Assembly: GCF_001598215.1 (NCBI RefSeq)
Contig: NZ_BCXJ01000006.1
Coordinates: forward strand, 1 to 64,000
Direction of reading: 5' to 3'
Source: Shouchella clausii
GTDB lineage: Bacteria > Bacillota > Bacilli > Bacillales > Bacillaceae_D
DNA length: 64,000 nt
Of the stretch, positions 1-7,955 are shown piece after piece. The translations under genes and the position numbers were made by a program. The notes under the pieces are model-generated. The model did no database searches. It was not told the DNA's origin and saw nothing but the letters and a program-made list of their open reading frames with translations. The stretch's first letter is position 1, and each line of letters starts with the position of its first letter.

Positions 1-40
1 TTTCAGTTTAAATTCGTCACTATATTTTGCCACAGAAAAA

Positions 41-79
41 CACCCCAAATGCTAGATTTTTACTCTAACATTTGGGGTG
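41..79. terminator. Terminator-like hairpin at the window's left edge
   Basis: An 11-bp perfect stem (CACCCCAAATG with its complement) encloses a 17-base loop. On the minus strand it is followed at once by TTTTTCTG, so it would terminate leftward transcription; on the plus strand it could close a gene lying before the window. No minus-strand gene lies just right of it, so its owner is unclear. Confidence 0.5.
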
Positions 80-241
80 CAGCACCAAGCAACGGGGCTT
101 TTTCTTATTTTGAAGCAACTGTATGTTTCGCTTCGTCTAAGCTTTAATCTTCTATCGGTTTGCATGCCATTAATCCCCCGTAAGGGTTATTACTGAAACT
201 AGGAGAAAAGTATGGTAAGCTTGGTTTCGAGGAGGATTAAA

Positions 242-1771
242 ATGGACAAGTTACACTTCTTTTTAGTTACTCATAACATCCAGCCTGATTCTGGCGGTTT
301 AACTATTGCCACATTTAACCAATCAAAGTTGTTTTTGGACAATGGCCATAAGGTCACCGTTACTACATTTGATTATCAGCCTAATTATCAATCTATTTTT
401 AAAGAGCTAACGGACATGGGGAGAGTTTATCCCAGCCTAGAACACTTAAACAAATTTGAGTATTATAGAAATCAGAACACACTGCCTGATTCAAAACCCA
501 CTACTGCTTTATATGAAGCAGAAGCGAATGAAGACGTGGCCTTTTTTTATGAGAGCGATAATAAACGCTATTGCTTTATGAATGGAACATTAAAAAAAGT
601 GAAAACGTATAATGACGCCAGATTAACGGCTGTTCGTTATTTTGAATTTGGAAATCAACCTTATTTAGAAGTAAACTTTAATGAACAAGGATTTGTCGAT
701 AGAAAAGTATGGTTTAACCAAGACGGACACCCGATCCGAGAGTCTTTCTATACAAATGATGATTTCTGTTATGCGACGAGGCATTTTAAGAAGAAAGGCG
801 TTTCTGGGGAATTTTATTTGTTTAACCGTCAAGATGAAAAAGTTTATGCTTTTAAAGGCGCCAAAGCCTTTGATCGACATTGGTTAAATGAACTGGCTGC
901 CAATGAAGCCGCAAATGAAACAAAACCAATTTTCATCGCCCATGGGCAAAATTGCGGCACAAAAGTTGCAGCCATTAACCCTGACCATGCCTTGCGGTTT
1001 TTTACTATCCATAGTAACCATCTTGAGGCTCCTTATACGTCTGGAAGTCCTGTGCAGGCTAAGTACAAATCAGTTTTTGAAAACAGACAATCACTTGACG
1101 GCCTAGTGGTTTTAACCGAAAAACAAAAACAAGATATATTAGCAACCTTTCCAGGTGAGGATAATATTTACGTCATTCCTAATCCTCTCTCAGTACCAGA
1201 GCTCTTTAAGGAAGCCAGAACCCCCCTCAAAGTGATTATGGTTACACGACTAGAGAAAGAAAAACGATTAGATGAAGCCTTGCATGTCTTCTCACTCGTT
1301 GTTAAACAACTTCCAGAAGCTACTTTATCCATTTTCGGAAAAGGCGTTGAAGAAGAAAACCTACGGAAACTTATTAAACAGTTAAAACTAGAGAATAATG
1401 TCTTCCTAGAAGGATATTCGAGTAATATCCCAAAGGAATTTCAAAAAGCAAGTATTAGCATGTTAACATCCGATTTTGAAGGGTTGCCTTTAGCAGGAAT
1501 TGAATCTCTTATGAACGGAACGCCGATTGTATCTTACAACTTTAACTATGGCGCTTCCGATATTATCAAGAATGGCATAACAGGATACATTATTGAGGAT
1601 AATGACAAACAAAAGATGGCCGAAAAGATTATTTACCTATTAGAAAGCCCTGGAGTAGTGGCGGAAATGAGTAAAATAAGCAGAGAAAACATGATTGAAA
1701 AATATACAGGGGACGTAGTATATAGCAAATGGAAGAATGTCCTTAAAAGTCTTGTTTCTATTCAAGTATAA
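242..1771 (+). CDS. GT4-family glycosyltransferase (TagE/GtfA-like)
   Basis: A 509-residue glycosyltransferase of the GT-B fold, family 4. The C-terminal half carries the nucleotide-sugar domain: a VTRLEKEKRLDEAL stretch and an E-x7-E motif (FEGLPLAGIES, glutamates near residues 413 and 421). The N-terminal half resembles poly(glycerol-phosphate) glucosyltransferases and accessory-Sec GtfA-like enzymes, which glycosylate teichoic acid or surface proteins; the acceptor cannot be deduced here. I start it at the ATG at 242, which has GAGGAGG just upstream; an in-frame ATG at 212 has only a weak site. No partner glycosylation gene is visible. Base composition is AT-richer than the rest of the window, which suggests an accessory gene. 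Confidence 0.85.
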   Translation: MDKLHFFLVTHNIQPDSGGLTIATFNQSKLFLDNGHKVTVTTFDYQPNYQSIFKELTDMGRVYPSLEHLNKFEYYRNQNTLPDSKPTTALYEAEANEDVAFFYESDNKRYCFMNGTLKKVKTYNDARLTAVRYFEFGNQPYLEVNFNEQGFVDRKVWFNQDGHPIRESFYTNDDFCYATRHFKKKGVSGEFYLFNRQDEKVYAFKGAKAFDRHWLNELAANEAANETKPIFIAHGQNCGTKVAAINPDHALRFFTIHSNHLEAPYTSGSPVQAKYKSVFENRQSLDGLVVLTEKQKQDILATFPGEDNIYVIPNPLSVPELFKEARTPLKVIMVTRLEKEKRLDEALHVFSLVVKQLPEATLSIFGKGVEEENLRKLIKQLKLENNVFLEGYSSNIPKEFQKASISMLTSDFEGLPLAGIESLMNGTPIVSYNFNYGASDIIKNGITGYIIEDNDKQKMAEKIIYLLESPGVVAEMSKISRENMIEKYTGDVVYSKWKNVLKSLVSIQV

Positions 1772-2179
1772 AGAAACCCGACGATGGATCCATTCCCTAA
1801 TTTTGTAGGCGGCTTTCAAGTAAAAGAAACGGCTTTTACTTACTAAAGAGCGCCAGCCATTACAAGAAAGGAAATAAAAAAGCTTCGTGTTCTTAAGAAA
1901 GCTGGCTAGGTCGGCCACAAACGTACAGGACAGCAAAAACAGAAATGATTGCTGTCCTGTTTATAATACGGCTAGTCACTTTTTATTTGCACACGCCAAA
2001 AACAAACCTAAATATATTTTGTAAGGTCATAGTTTTACCAACTTTAAGATGGTAAGTTGGTCGGGTCTATTACTTCATTACCTTGTCTCCGTTAGTTTGC
2101 TAACCGCTTGCGTTCTAGCGTATTTGTTATAATAAAAAGCGCATATGGCCTCATCGCTCATACACGCTCTATATCAAGA
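1772..2179. other. Intergenic stretch, AT-rich, no convincing gene
   Basis: About 400 bases between the glycosyltransferase and a leftward orphan ORF. I see only one notable structure, the hairpin at 1927-1958. Reading frames here lack ribosome sites and protein-like composition. Confidence 0.6.
1927..1963 (+). terminator. Possible terminator of the glycosyltransferase gene
   Basis: A 9-bp stem AGGACAGCA/TGCTGTCCT with a 14-base loop is followed by GTTTATAAT. It lies about 150 bases after the stop codon, so assignment to that gene is tentative. Confidence 0.45.
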
Positions 2180-2521
2180 TTAATATATCATACTAGAGAA
2201 GTAAAAATCAGCATAACGGTCTTTTCTATATAATAACCTTAAGAATCGCCCCGTATCCGGTAAACGGTATAATAATTCCGCTGACTTAGAATGTTCATTT
2301 TGGGAGATGACACGAGATGCAACCAACTCTGCTATCATTTCTTTAAATTCTTCACCGGTACTTTTATGAGTCGTTAAAGTTGGTGGATTCGTATCAATTT
2401 TTTCACTTATTGACCTATAACGACTACCGTCAATACCATTTACAAAGTGATGTTCTTTATACACATCACCATCATACTCTAGAATGTAAGTTACCTCTTT
2501 CTCCCATTTTAATTCTTCCAT
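2180..2521 (-). CDS. Hypothetical protein, 113 residues
   Basis: I do not recognise this family. The protein is soluble, without signal peptide or membrane segment, rich in charged residues, and ends FYFSSMIY. The start chosen is the ATG at 2521, nine bases after AAGGGG; another in-frame ATG lies three codons upstream but would sit directly on the ribosome site. It stands alone between two empty AT-rich stretches next to the accessory glycosyltransferase, which fits an acquired or orphan gene. Coding status rests on the ribosome site and the uninterrupted frame only. Confidence 0.55.
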   Translation of the reverse strand: MEELKWEKEVTYILEYDGDVYKEHHFVNGIDGSRYRSISEKIDTNPPTLTTHKSTGEEFKEMIAELVASRVISQNEHSKSAELLYRLPDTGRFLRLLYRKDRYADFYFSSMIY

Positions 2522-2530
2522 GCTTCTCAT

Positions 2531-2963
2531 CCCCTTAAATACGATTTGTATTCATTCATAATAGAGAACAAAAACAGCATTTATCAAAAAAGAGTATTTT
2601 TGTTTTTTTCATATCACGCTATGCTTGTTTATCAAGGGCCAAGACAACTTCTTGCTAGCCGCAACAACGGCTCATCAAACGGTTATCAGCCCGTTCTATC
2701 TGATAAGACGATAAAACGAAAGCAAATGAACAAAAAAAATAGGACAAGAGTGCTGTCCCGTTCTTTATACATATTTATAGATTTTATTTTATTGGACTAA
2801 TCATTGACACTCTCCCTCACCTAAAGGCCCCTTGTCATTTCCCCGCTTTTAAAACCTTAACCAATTATTATAGATAAAATGCTTTTCTTTAGATTTAGGC
2901 CATTCACCTATTGCTAGGTACGCTCATACACTATCCCATCCACCTACGAAAGAAGGATGCCTA
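2531..2963. other. Intergenic stretch with a small hairpin
   Basis: About 430 bases without a credible gene. A short hairpin (GGACA/TGTCC, near 2747-2763) followed by CGTTCTTTATAC could be a weak terminator. The rest is AT-rich and shows no recognisable element; the last bases hold the GAAAGAAGGA ribosome site of the next gene. Confidence 0.5.
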
Positions 2964-4358
2964 ATGGACTTAACTGCACCGCATTGGCTGTATTTTGTCG
3001 GGATTTTGCTGATCATTGGTACGATGCTGATGCGCAAAAATGTCGTTGTCCCTGCAATCCTTATGACGTTTTTAGTTGGTTATGCCTTTAGCGGTTCGAT
3101 CGCAGCCGCCTTACAGACTATTTTCTCAGCGAGCCTTGTGGCAGCTGGAGAATTATTTAGCATTTTTTTGATCATCGCTATTATGACGGCATTGTTGCAA
3201 AGCCTTGACTCCCTAGGGGCAAACGAACAAATGATTAAACCATTTGGGAAAGTCATGAAAAATGCCACTCTCTCTTACCTCATTCTCATTGCCATTACGT
3301 ATGTCATATCGCTATTCTTTTGGCCTACCCCCGCTGTGCCGCTTGTAGGCACATTGTTGCTCCCAGTTGCGATCCGCGCGGGCCTGCCTCCTTTAGTGGG
3401 AGCGGCAGCAATTGCCATCGCTGGGCAAGGCATGGCTCTATCAAGTGATTATATGATTCAAATTGCTCCTATGCTAAGCGCAACAGCCGCTGGTGTCCCT
3501 GTGTCTGTTATTGCTGACCGGGCTTTGGTGCTATCTTTAATTGCAGGCAGCACGGCCATGCTCGTGCTGTATTTGCTGGCACGGAGACGGAAAGAACAGC
3601 TTCGTGCGTCCTTCCCTAAGGAATGGATGCAACCATACAAGCAAAGGTACTCAGCGGTAGCGTCGTGGAAGGCTAAACTATTTGCTGCTTTTGTGCCATT
3701 GGCTTTTTTAGCAGTGATTTTGTATATGCTATATACGTCTTTTTTTACAAATTTGCAGTTGGAAGGCGGCAGTGGAGCCGCATTGGTTGGTGGAGCCGCG
3801 CTCTTGCTTTTGCTAGTGGCAAGCTTGTTTTACCGGCCAAAACAACTATTTGAAAATGTCAGCAATCATTTAGTCGATGGCTTTTTGTTTGCTTTTAAAG
3901 CAATGGGGCCGGTTATTCCTATTGCCGGGTTCTTTTTTCTCGGTAGCAGCGATTTCGCTCCGGCCATTCTTGCTATTGACGAAGCGCCAGCGTTTTTATT
4001 TGAATTAGTCGAAGCAGGCGAATCATATATTCCTACCGAACCAGGTTGGACTGCATTTGGATTGTTAATGATTGGCATGATTACAGGCCTTGATGGCTCT
4101 GGATTTTCTGGTTTGCCATTGACTGGAGCTCTTGCTGGTGCATTGGCGCCTGTTTCAGGGATCGATCCAGCCACTTTGGCGGCGATTGGGCAAATGGGGG
4201 CGATCTGGGTTGGCGGCGGTACGTTGATCGCTTGGTCTTCTCTCGTTGCTGTTGCAGGAATTGCTCGCGTTCATGTTCAAGATTTAGTGCGGATCTGTTT
4301 TATCCCTGTGATTGCCGGTTTACTCGTTTCAACCATTCTCGCGCTTGTGATTTGGTAG
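2964..4358 (+). CDS. yhfA: Multi-pass membrane transporter, YhfA-like
   Basis: A 464-residue integral membrane protein with about 10-12 hydrophobic segments and glycine/alanine-rich re-entrant-looking loops (for example near GLPPLVGAAAIAIAGQG and ITGLDGSGFSGLPL). Length and organisation resemble the Bacillus YhfA protein and the wider ion-transporter superfamily that includes DctM, GntP and related carriers; the substrate is unknown. The start follows GAAAGAAGGATGCCTA. It is a single-gene unit, closed by a strong terminator shared with the convergent acyl-CoA dehydrogenase gene. Confidence 0.75.
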   Translation: MDLTAPHWLYFVGILLIIGTMLMRKNVVVPAILMTFLVGYAFSGSIAAALQTIFSASLVAAGELFSIFLIIAIMTALLQSLDSLGANEQMIKPFGKVMKNATLSYLILIAITYVISLFFWPTPAVPLVGTLLLPVAIRAGLPPLVGAAAIAIAGQGMALSSDYMIQIAPMLSATAAGVPVSVIADRALVLSLIAGSTAMLVLYLLARRRKEQLRASFPKEWMQPYKQRYSAVASWKAKLFAAFVPLAFLAVILYMLYTSFFTNLQLEGGSGAALVGGAALLLLLVASLFYRPKQLFENVSNHLVDGFLFAFKAMGPVIPIAGFFFLGSSDFAPAILAIDEAPAFLFELVEAGESYIPTEPGWTAFGLLMIGMITGLDGSGFSGLPLTGALAGALAPVSGIDPATLAAIGQMGAIWVGGGTLIAWSSLVAVAGIARVHVQDLVRICFIPVIAGLLVSTILALVIW

Positions 4359-4377
4359 GCGAATGGAAATGGCCCCC

Positions 4378-4410
4378 ACAAAGCCAGCCTAACAAGAAGG
4401 CTGGCTTTGT
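4378..4410. terminator. Bidirectional terminator
   Basis: A 13-bp stem (ACAAAGCCAGCCT and complement) with a 7-base loop lies between convergent yhfA-like and acyl-CoA dehydrogenase genes. Confidence 0.85.
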
Positions 4411-4436
4411 ATAGCTCTGCTGTGCCATCCGAGCTG

Positions 4437-5588
4437 CTACGATTCCCTTTGCAATACGCTTTCTGCGGCGGCTTGGACGACCATGTCGTCCATGGGCGGA
4501 TTGTGGAGACCGGCGCGGACATTTTTATAATACCGCGATAATGGCGACTGATTGGATAGGCTATGGGCGCCAACAGCTCTCATCACGAAGTCGACGATTC
4601 TGTTTGCGTTGTTGACTACTGCGTATTTGACCATTTTTAATTCTGTGTTTAACTGCATACGGGTTTCTTTGTCGCTTTCATCCCACGTTTTGGCAACGCC
4701 GTACAGAAAGCGGCGGCTTTGTTCATATAAAATAGCAGCTTCACCAAACTTTTGTTTAACGTGTGGCAATTGAGCAATCGTTCCTTGAATGCTATTAGGG
4801 GAATACGAATTGGCAAACTTCGCTGCGTCTCGGATGGCAGCACGGGCCATTCCCAAATAGCAGGCAGGAATGTGGAGCAGCCATGCTGTTGGCAGGCCAT
4901 CTTTTTCTTGCTTTTTAATAAAATGGTTATCTGGCAGCTTGACGTTTTTTAAGTGCAAATCTTCGCTTCCAGTAGACCCCATTGCCATCATGTCCCATGT
5001 TTTTTCGACGGTCACTCCTGGCGTGTTTCGCGGTACAATAAACAAACCTACCTGTTTTTCTGGTTCGACAGTAGCGAGAATTAAATAATAATCTAAGTGT
5101 TCGGCAAGTGTCGTAAAGGTTTTTGCACCATTTAGGACCCACTCGCCTCGTTCGTACGTGGCTGTCGTTTGAAAAGCTCCCCCTCGTGTCGGACTTCCTG
5201 TCGCTTTTTCCGTTGCAGCCGTATTCAGGAGAACCCCTTTTTCGACAACTTCGCAACTGATCCGCTCGTGCCAATGCTCAGGCCAATTTTTCTCCTCTGC
5301 CAATTGGTACATCGTCCCCATATGCCAGCCGATGCACAAGGCGGTCGGGCCGTCCGCTTCGGCAATCAATTGTTGAAGGAATAGCATTTCGCTAAGGGAA
5401 ATCTGTCTTCCTCCATATTTCGTTTCTACCGGCAACGCTGTATAGCCAGATTCCTTAAGTACGGCAATATTTTCAATCGGCACCGTTTGTTCGTGGTCGT
5501 GGATGGCGCCAATTTCAGAAAAACCTTTTAAAATCTGGCGCAATGCTTGTTCCCGGCCCACTGCTGATTGTTCATCCAAAATTGACAA
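4437..5588 (-). CDS. ydbM: Acyl-CoA dehydrogenase family protein, YdbM-like
   Basis: A FAD-dependent acyl-CoA dehydrogenase-like enzyme of 383 residues, close in length to B. subtilis YdbM. It has the N-terminal helical domain (FSEIGAI...), the flavin-contact strand region (LNTAATEKATGSPTRGG, NGAKTFTT) and the C-terminal four-helix domain. The family oxidises acyl-CoA at the alpha-beta bond; the substrate is unknown. The start is the TTG at 5588 with AGGATGAGG upstream. The in-frame ATG at 5687 is rejected because it lies in the hairpin/repeat region and the intervening DNA contains a promoter-like TATACT (5622-5627). Confidence 0.85.
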   Translation of the reverse strand: MSILDEQSAVGREQALRQILKGFSEIGAIHDHEQTVPIENIAVLKESGYTALPVETKYGGRQISLSEMLFLQQLIAEADGPTALCIGWHMGTMYQLAEEKNWPEHWHERISCEVVEKGVLLNTAATEKATGSPTRGGAFQTTATYERGEWVLNGAKTFTTLAEHLDYYLILATVEPEKQVGLFIVPRNTPGVTVEKTWDMMAMGSTGSEDLHLKNVKLPDNHFIKKQEKDGLPTAWLLHIPACYLGMARAAIRDAAKFANSYSPNSIQGTIAQLPHVKQKFGEAAILYEQSRRFLYGVAKTWDESDKETRMQLNTELKMVKYAVVNNANRIVDFVMRAVGAHSLSNQSPLSRYYKNVRAGLHNPPMDDMVVQAAAESVLQRES

Positions 5589-5638
5589 CTTTGCCTCATC
5601 CTTTTCTGTGTATTCCGATAAAGTATACCATATATAAA

Positions 5639-5663
5639 AAGCATGTGGATCTGCCACATGCTT
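5639..5663. repeat. 25-bp direct repeat (left copy), a terminator-like hairpin
   Basis: The stem AAGCATGTGG / CCACATGCTT with loop ATCTG is identical, in the same orientation, to 5818-5842. On the minus strand it is followed by TTTATA. The two copies bracket the dispersed element at 5664-5817. Confidence 0.9.
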
Positions 5664-5817
5664 CAGACTGTAGAAAAACGCTCGCATACGTCGTCGTTTG
5701 CCTCACTCATATGCTCATGAACCCACGTTCTATTCGCATCTTCCCTCGCCTGCACTCCTCGTCTGACAAGCGTTTTCTATCAGTCTGAGGGCGGTTATCG
5801 ACTTTGTCGACAACCTC
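5664..5817. repeat. Dispersed terminator-associated repeat, copy A (long form)
   Basis: The ends are imperfect inverted repeats: CAGACTGTAGAAAAACGCT on the left and AGCGTTTTCTATCAGTCTGAG on the right (5769-5789). Beyond the right end lies GGGCGGTT and a GTTATCGAC/GTCGACAAC hairpin. The interior is about 80 bases longer than in copies C and D. No reading frame inside is credible. Confidence 0.8.
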
Positions 5818-5842
5818 AAGCATGTGGATCTGCCACATGCTT
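5818..5842 (-). terminator. 25-bp direct repeat (right copy); terminator of the 44-codon gene
   Basis: This is the same 25-bp hairpin as at 5639-5663. The stop codon of the leftward 44-codon gene (5841-5843) overlaps it, so it is probably that gene's native terminator, duplicated around the inserted repeat. Confidence 0.65.
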
Positions 5843-5975
5843 ATTTTTTATTTTGCTGTTTTCTTTTTTGTTTATCGTCTTCCGATGTTCCTTGGTGCAA
5901 CGACTCGTTAAATTGGCGTTTGACAATGTCCTCGCCTTTTTCTTTATGGTTATTGTTTTGCTTTTGCTCATTCAT
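5841..5975 (-). CDS. Small hydrophilic protein, 44 residues
   Basis: Starts MNEQKQNNNHKEKGEDIVKR and ends KQKRKQQNKK. It is very rich in Lys, Gln, Asn and Glu, with no hydrophobic segment, and so would be soluble. The ATG at 5975 follows AAAGGGAGTG at good spacing. Composition resembles small spore-core or stress microproteins of bacilli, but I do not recognise a specific family. It is transcribed away from ydaT, and its stop codon lies inside the 25-bp terminator hairpin. Confidence 0.65.
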   Translation of the reverse strand: MNEQKQNNNHKEKGEDIVKRQFNESLHQGTSEDDKQKRKQQNKK

Positions 5976-6038
5976 TTGTCTACACTCCCTTTCTCTTCGT
6001 TGCTGCCAGTATACCCTTTGTGCATGAATGCAAACCAT

Positions 6039-6063
6039 GTTTGAACGACAGCAAAACGGAAAT
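6039..6063 (+). promoter_or_regulatory. Candidate sigma-B promoter of ydaT
   Basis: GTTTGA, a 13-base spacer, then GGAAAT resembles the general-stress consensus GTTTAA-N12-15-GGGTAT. The ydaT gene of B. subtilis is a known general-stress gene, which makes the match plausible, but the -10 is imperfect. Confidence 0.35.
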
Positions 6064-6088
6064 ACAAAGGAAAAAGGAGGTGTTGGCT

Positions 6089-6499
6089 ATGCCATGGACA
6101 ATGGATGACTATCCCTCATCTTTAAAGAATTTCGAGAAAGCCGTCCGCAAAAAAGCGATTGAAATTGGCAATTCGATGGTCAAAGACGGCTACTCTGAAA
6201 GCCGCGCCATTCCAATTGCCACCGAACAGGCGAAAAAATGGAAAGAAAACGCTGACGAAAACGAAGTCGCCCACTTTTTGAAACACGGTAAAGTAACTCC
6301 GTCTAAACATGATTCCTCGTCGTCTTCACCAGAAACAGCCGACAAGCCTGAGCATGTTGTCAAGCGCGAAGATGGATGGGCTGTTTATGCAGAAGGAGCA
6401 AAGCGTGCTTCCTATGTTGCAAATACAAAAGAAGAAGCGTTGCAAAGAGCACGCAAAATTGCAAAAAACAAAGGAGCAGGCGTTAAAATCGACGATTAA
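6089..6499 (+). CDS. ydaT: YdaT-like stress protein (DUF2188 C-terminus)
   Basis: 136 residues. The N-terminal part (MPWTMDDYPSSLKN, FEKAVRKKAIEIGNSMV) matches the YdaT/ChaB-like opening; a Ser-rich linker near residues 72-80 joins a DUF2188 module (DGWAVYAEGAKRASYV, KEEALQRARKIAKNKGAG). YdaT belongs to the sigma-B general stress regulon in B. subtilis; its molecular role is unknown. The start at 6089 has AAAAGGAGG upstream; the in-frame ATG at 6020 is upstream of the promoter candidate. The stop codon overlaps that of the convergent protease gene by four bases. Confidence 0.85.
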   Translation: MPWTMDDYPSSLKNFEKAVRKKAIEIGNSMVKDGYSESRAIPIATEQAKKWKENADENEVAHFLKHGKVTPSKHDSSSSSPETADKPEHVVKREDGWAVYAEGAKRASYVANTKEEALQRARKIAKNKGAGVKIDD

Positions 6500-7272
6500 G
6501 TGCCTGAGTCATCTTCGACAAATGCGTGGATTTGGCGGAGCGGTACAGCAAGCCCTTCGCCATTTCCGTTTTCCCCACTACTGCGGGCATAGACCATTCC
6601 TACGACCTCTCCTTCTTCAGACAACACTGGCGAACCGCTATGTCCAGGGAAGACAGCATTGGTAATTGCTAAAACTTGGTAGGCATCATGGCTTTCTTTT
6701 ACTTCCCCTTTATTCGTGATGTACGAATGCGTCATCGGATGGCCAATCACGTACACCGTGTTTCCTGGATTCGCTGACGTTTCGGCAAGCGTTAATGTCG
6801 GTAAATTGTCTGGCTGCCCTTCAAGCGCCAACATGGCCAAATCATTCGTTTCGTCTGTCTTCGTCTCAGTCGCCAGGTAACGCTTTCCATCTGGCAAATG
6901 GACATAAATAGACGAAGCTCCACGAATCACGTGTTCATTGGTGAGCACGTCGCCGCTTTCTGAAATGATAAAGCCTGTCCCATGGCCTCGGTCTGTTTGC
7001 ACAGCAACGACCGCTTCTTTAAATCGATCAAAATCGCCTTCTTTTTCCAATTGTTGGCTTTCGCTCGTAAAGCGGAGTGCGTCTAAACTGAAATGCTGAA
7101 ACAAAAAGGCACTTCCTTGCACAAGCATAGCCAACGCGACAACAGCTGCTACAATGATAACGATCGCTTTTTGTAGAGGTTTCGTTTTTTTGGGAGGCTC
7201 TTCTTCCATAAACGCCTCAAGTGGCGGCTCTTCTTCAAATCGTTCTTCTTCTGGAGGTTGGTTGGTTACCAT
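6496..7272 (-). CDS. Membrane-anchored trypsin-like serine protease (HtrA-type, no PDZ)
   Basis: 258 residues: a strongly acidic, proline-rich cytoplasmic tail (residues 7-27), one membrane anchor (about 36-58), then an extracytoplasmic S1C protease domain. The catalytic triad is visible as His114 (TNEHV), Asp144 (NDLAML) and Ser212 (PGHSGSP). HtrA/DegP-like proteases degrade misfolded envelope proteins, but this one ends after the protease domain, without the PDZ domain usual in YkdA/YvtA/YyxA. The ribosome site is weak (AAAAAGG about 13 bases upstream of ATG 7272). It overlaps ydaT convergently by four bases, leaving no room for a terminator. Confidence 0.85.
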   Translation of the reverse strand: MVTNQPPEEERFEEEPPLEAFMEEEPPKKTKPLQKAIVIIVAAVVALAMLVQGSAFLFQHFSLDALRFTSESQQLEKEGDFDRFKEAVVAVQTDRGHGTGFIISESGDVLTNEHVIRGASSIYVHLPDGKRYLATETKTDETNDLAMLALEGQPDNLPTLTLAETSANPGNTVYVIGHPMTHSYITNKGEVKESHDAYQVLAITNAVFPGHSGSPVLSEEGEVVGMVYARSSGENGNGEGLAVPLRQIHAFVEDDSGT

Positions 7273-7516
7273 CAGATCAATGCGCCTTTTTCACTGTTAG
7301 TAGCTACCAGTTTTTTGTACGTAGCAACAGCTTCGTTGGGTTCAACCGATCCCCTCGCTGTACGAGGCAAAGTCAATGTTATTATGATCAATAGCCACAC
7401 ACCCTTTCGCAAAAAATCAGGCCGATGCCTTCACCGTTGTCTTCTCTTACATTCAGTATACCATCGCTCTTCCCTTTCCTACAAAAATGACTGCCCTGCC
7501 TGTCAAGTCGTTGCCG

Positions 7517-7545
7517 TTGCCAGCCTTGGATCGTTCACTTATAAT
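7517..7545 (+). promoter_or_regulatory. Strong sigma-A promoter of yojF-bshB2
   Basis: TTGCCA, a 17-base spacer and a perfect TATAAT, followed by GGAGG and the yojF start codon at 7581. Confidence 0.8.
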
Positions 7546-7580
7546 GTGGATACATAGATGCTACTTGCTGGAGGTTTAAA

Positions 7581-7931
7581 ATGGAACCGATTGAGAAAGA
7601 ACGCCTTCAATCGTTGCTTGATTCTTTTCTGAACGAAGACGTTTACTTGCATTTAGAAACGACAAATGGGGCTTACGCTTCCCATTTTGACGAATCGTTT
7701 TTTTCAGCCAGCGCCTACATCCGCAATGCCCTTATTTCGTACGAACATGGCGTTGTCGCTGGCAACGGCCCATACAGAGTTGGTTTAAAAATGAACATCG
7801 GCTGGGTATATGGCGAAGGGTTAACCCATTTTGAGCTAGACAAAAAGGGGCGGCTACTAATGGCTGGCCATGGCCCCGACGGAAAACTTGGCGTCGCCTT
7901 TGAAATTTCACGCACGCCTTTTGACGATTAA
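7581..7931 (+). CDS. yojF: YojF-like protein (DUF1806)
   Basis: A 116-residue soluble protein of the YojF/DUF1806 family, recognised from length, sequence style (YVYGEGLTHFELDKKGRLLMAGHGPDG-like region) and its place directly before bshB2, the same pairing as yojF-yojG in B. subtilis. Its function is unknown; conserved linkage suggests it helps the bacillithiol deacetylase. It has its own strong promoter and a GGAGG site, and is followed 24 bases later by bshB2. Confidence 0.85.
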   Translation: MEPIEKERLQSLLDSFLNEDVYLHLETTNGAYASHFDESFFSASAYIRNALISYEHGVVAGNGPYRVGLKMNIGWVYGEGLTHFELDKKGRLLMAGHGPDGKLGVAFEISRTPFDD

Positions 7932-7955
7932 TTGATTGCTGGGAGTTGAACGAGC

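Noticed and set aside
2546-2800. 84-codon plus-strand frame
   Set aside because: It begins in the leader of the divergent orphan gene, lacks a ribosome site and is AT-driven.
5589-5687. Upstream ATG extension of the acyl-CoA dehydrogenase
   Set aside because: The extension crosses a hairpin and a promoter-like TATACT; a TTG with a good ribosome site gives the family's normal length.
5639-5842. CRISPR-like spaced repeat
   Set aside because: Only two copies, each a perfect hairpin, with a 154-base interval and no cas genes.
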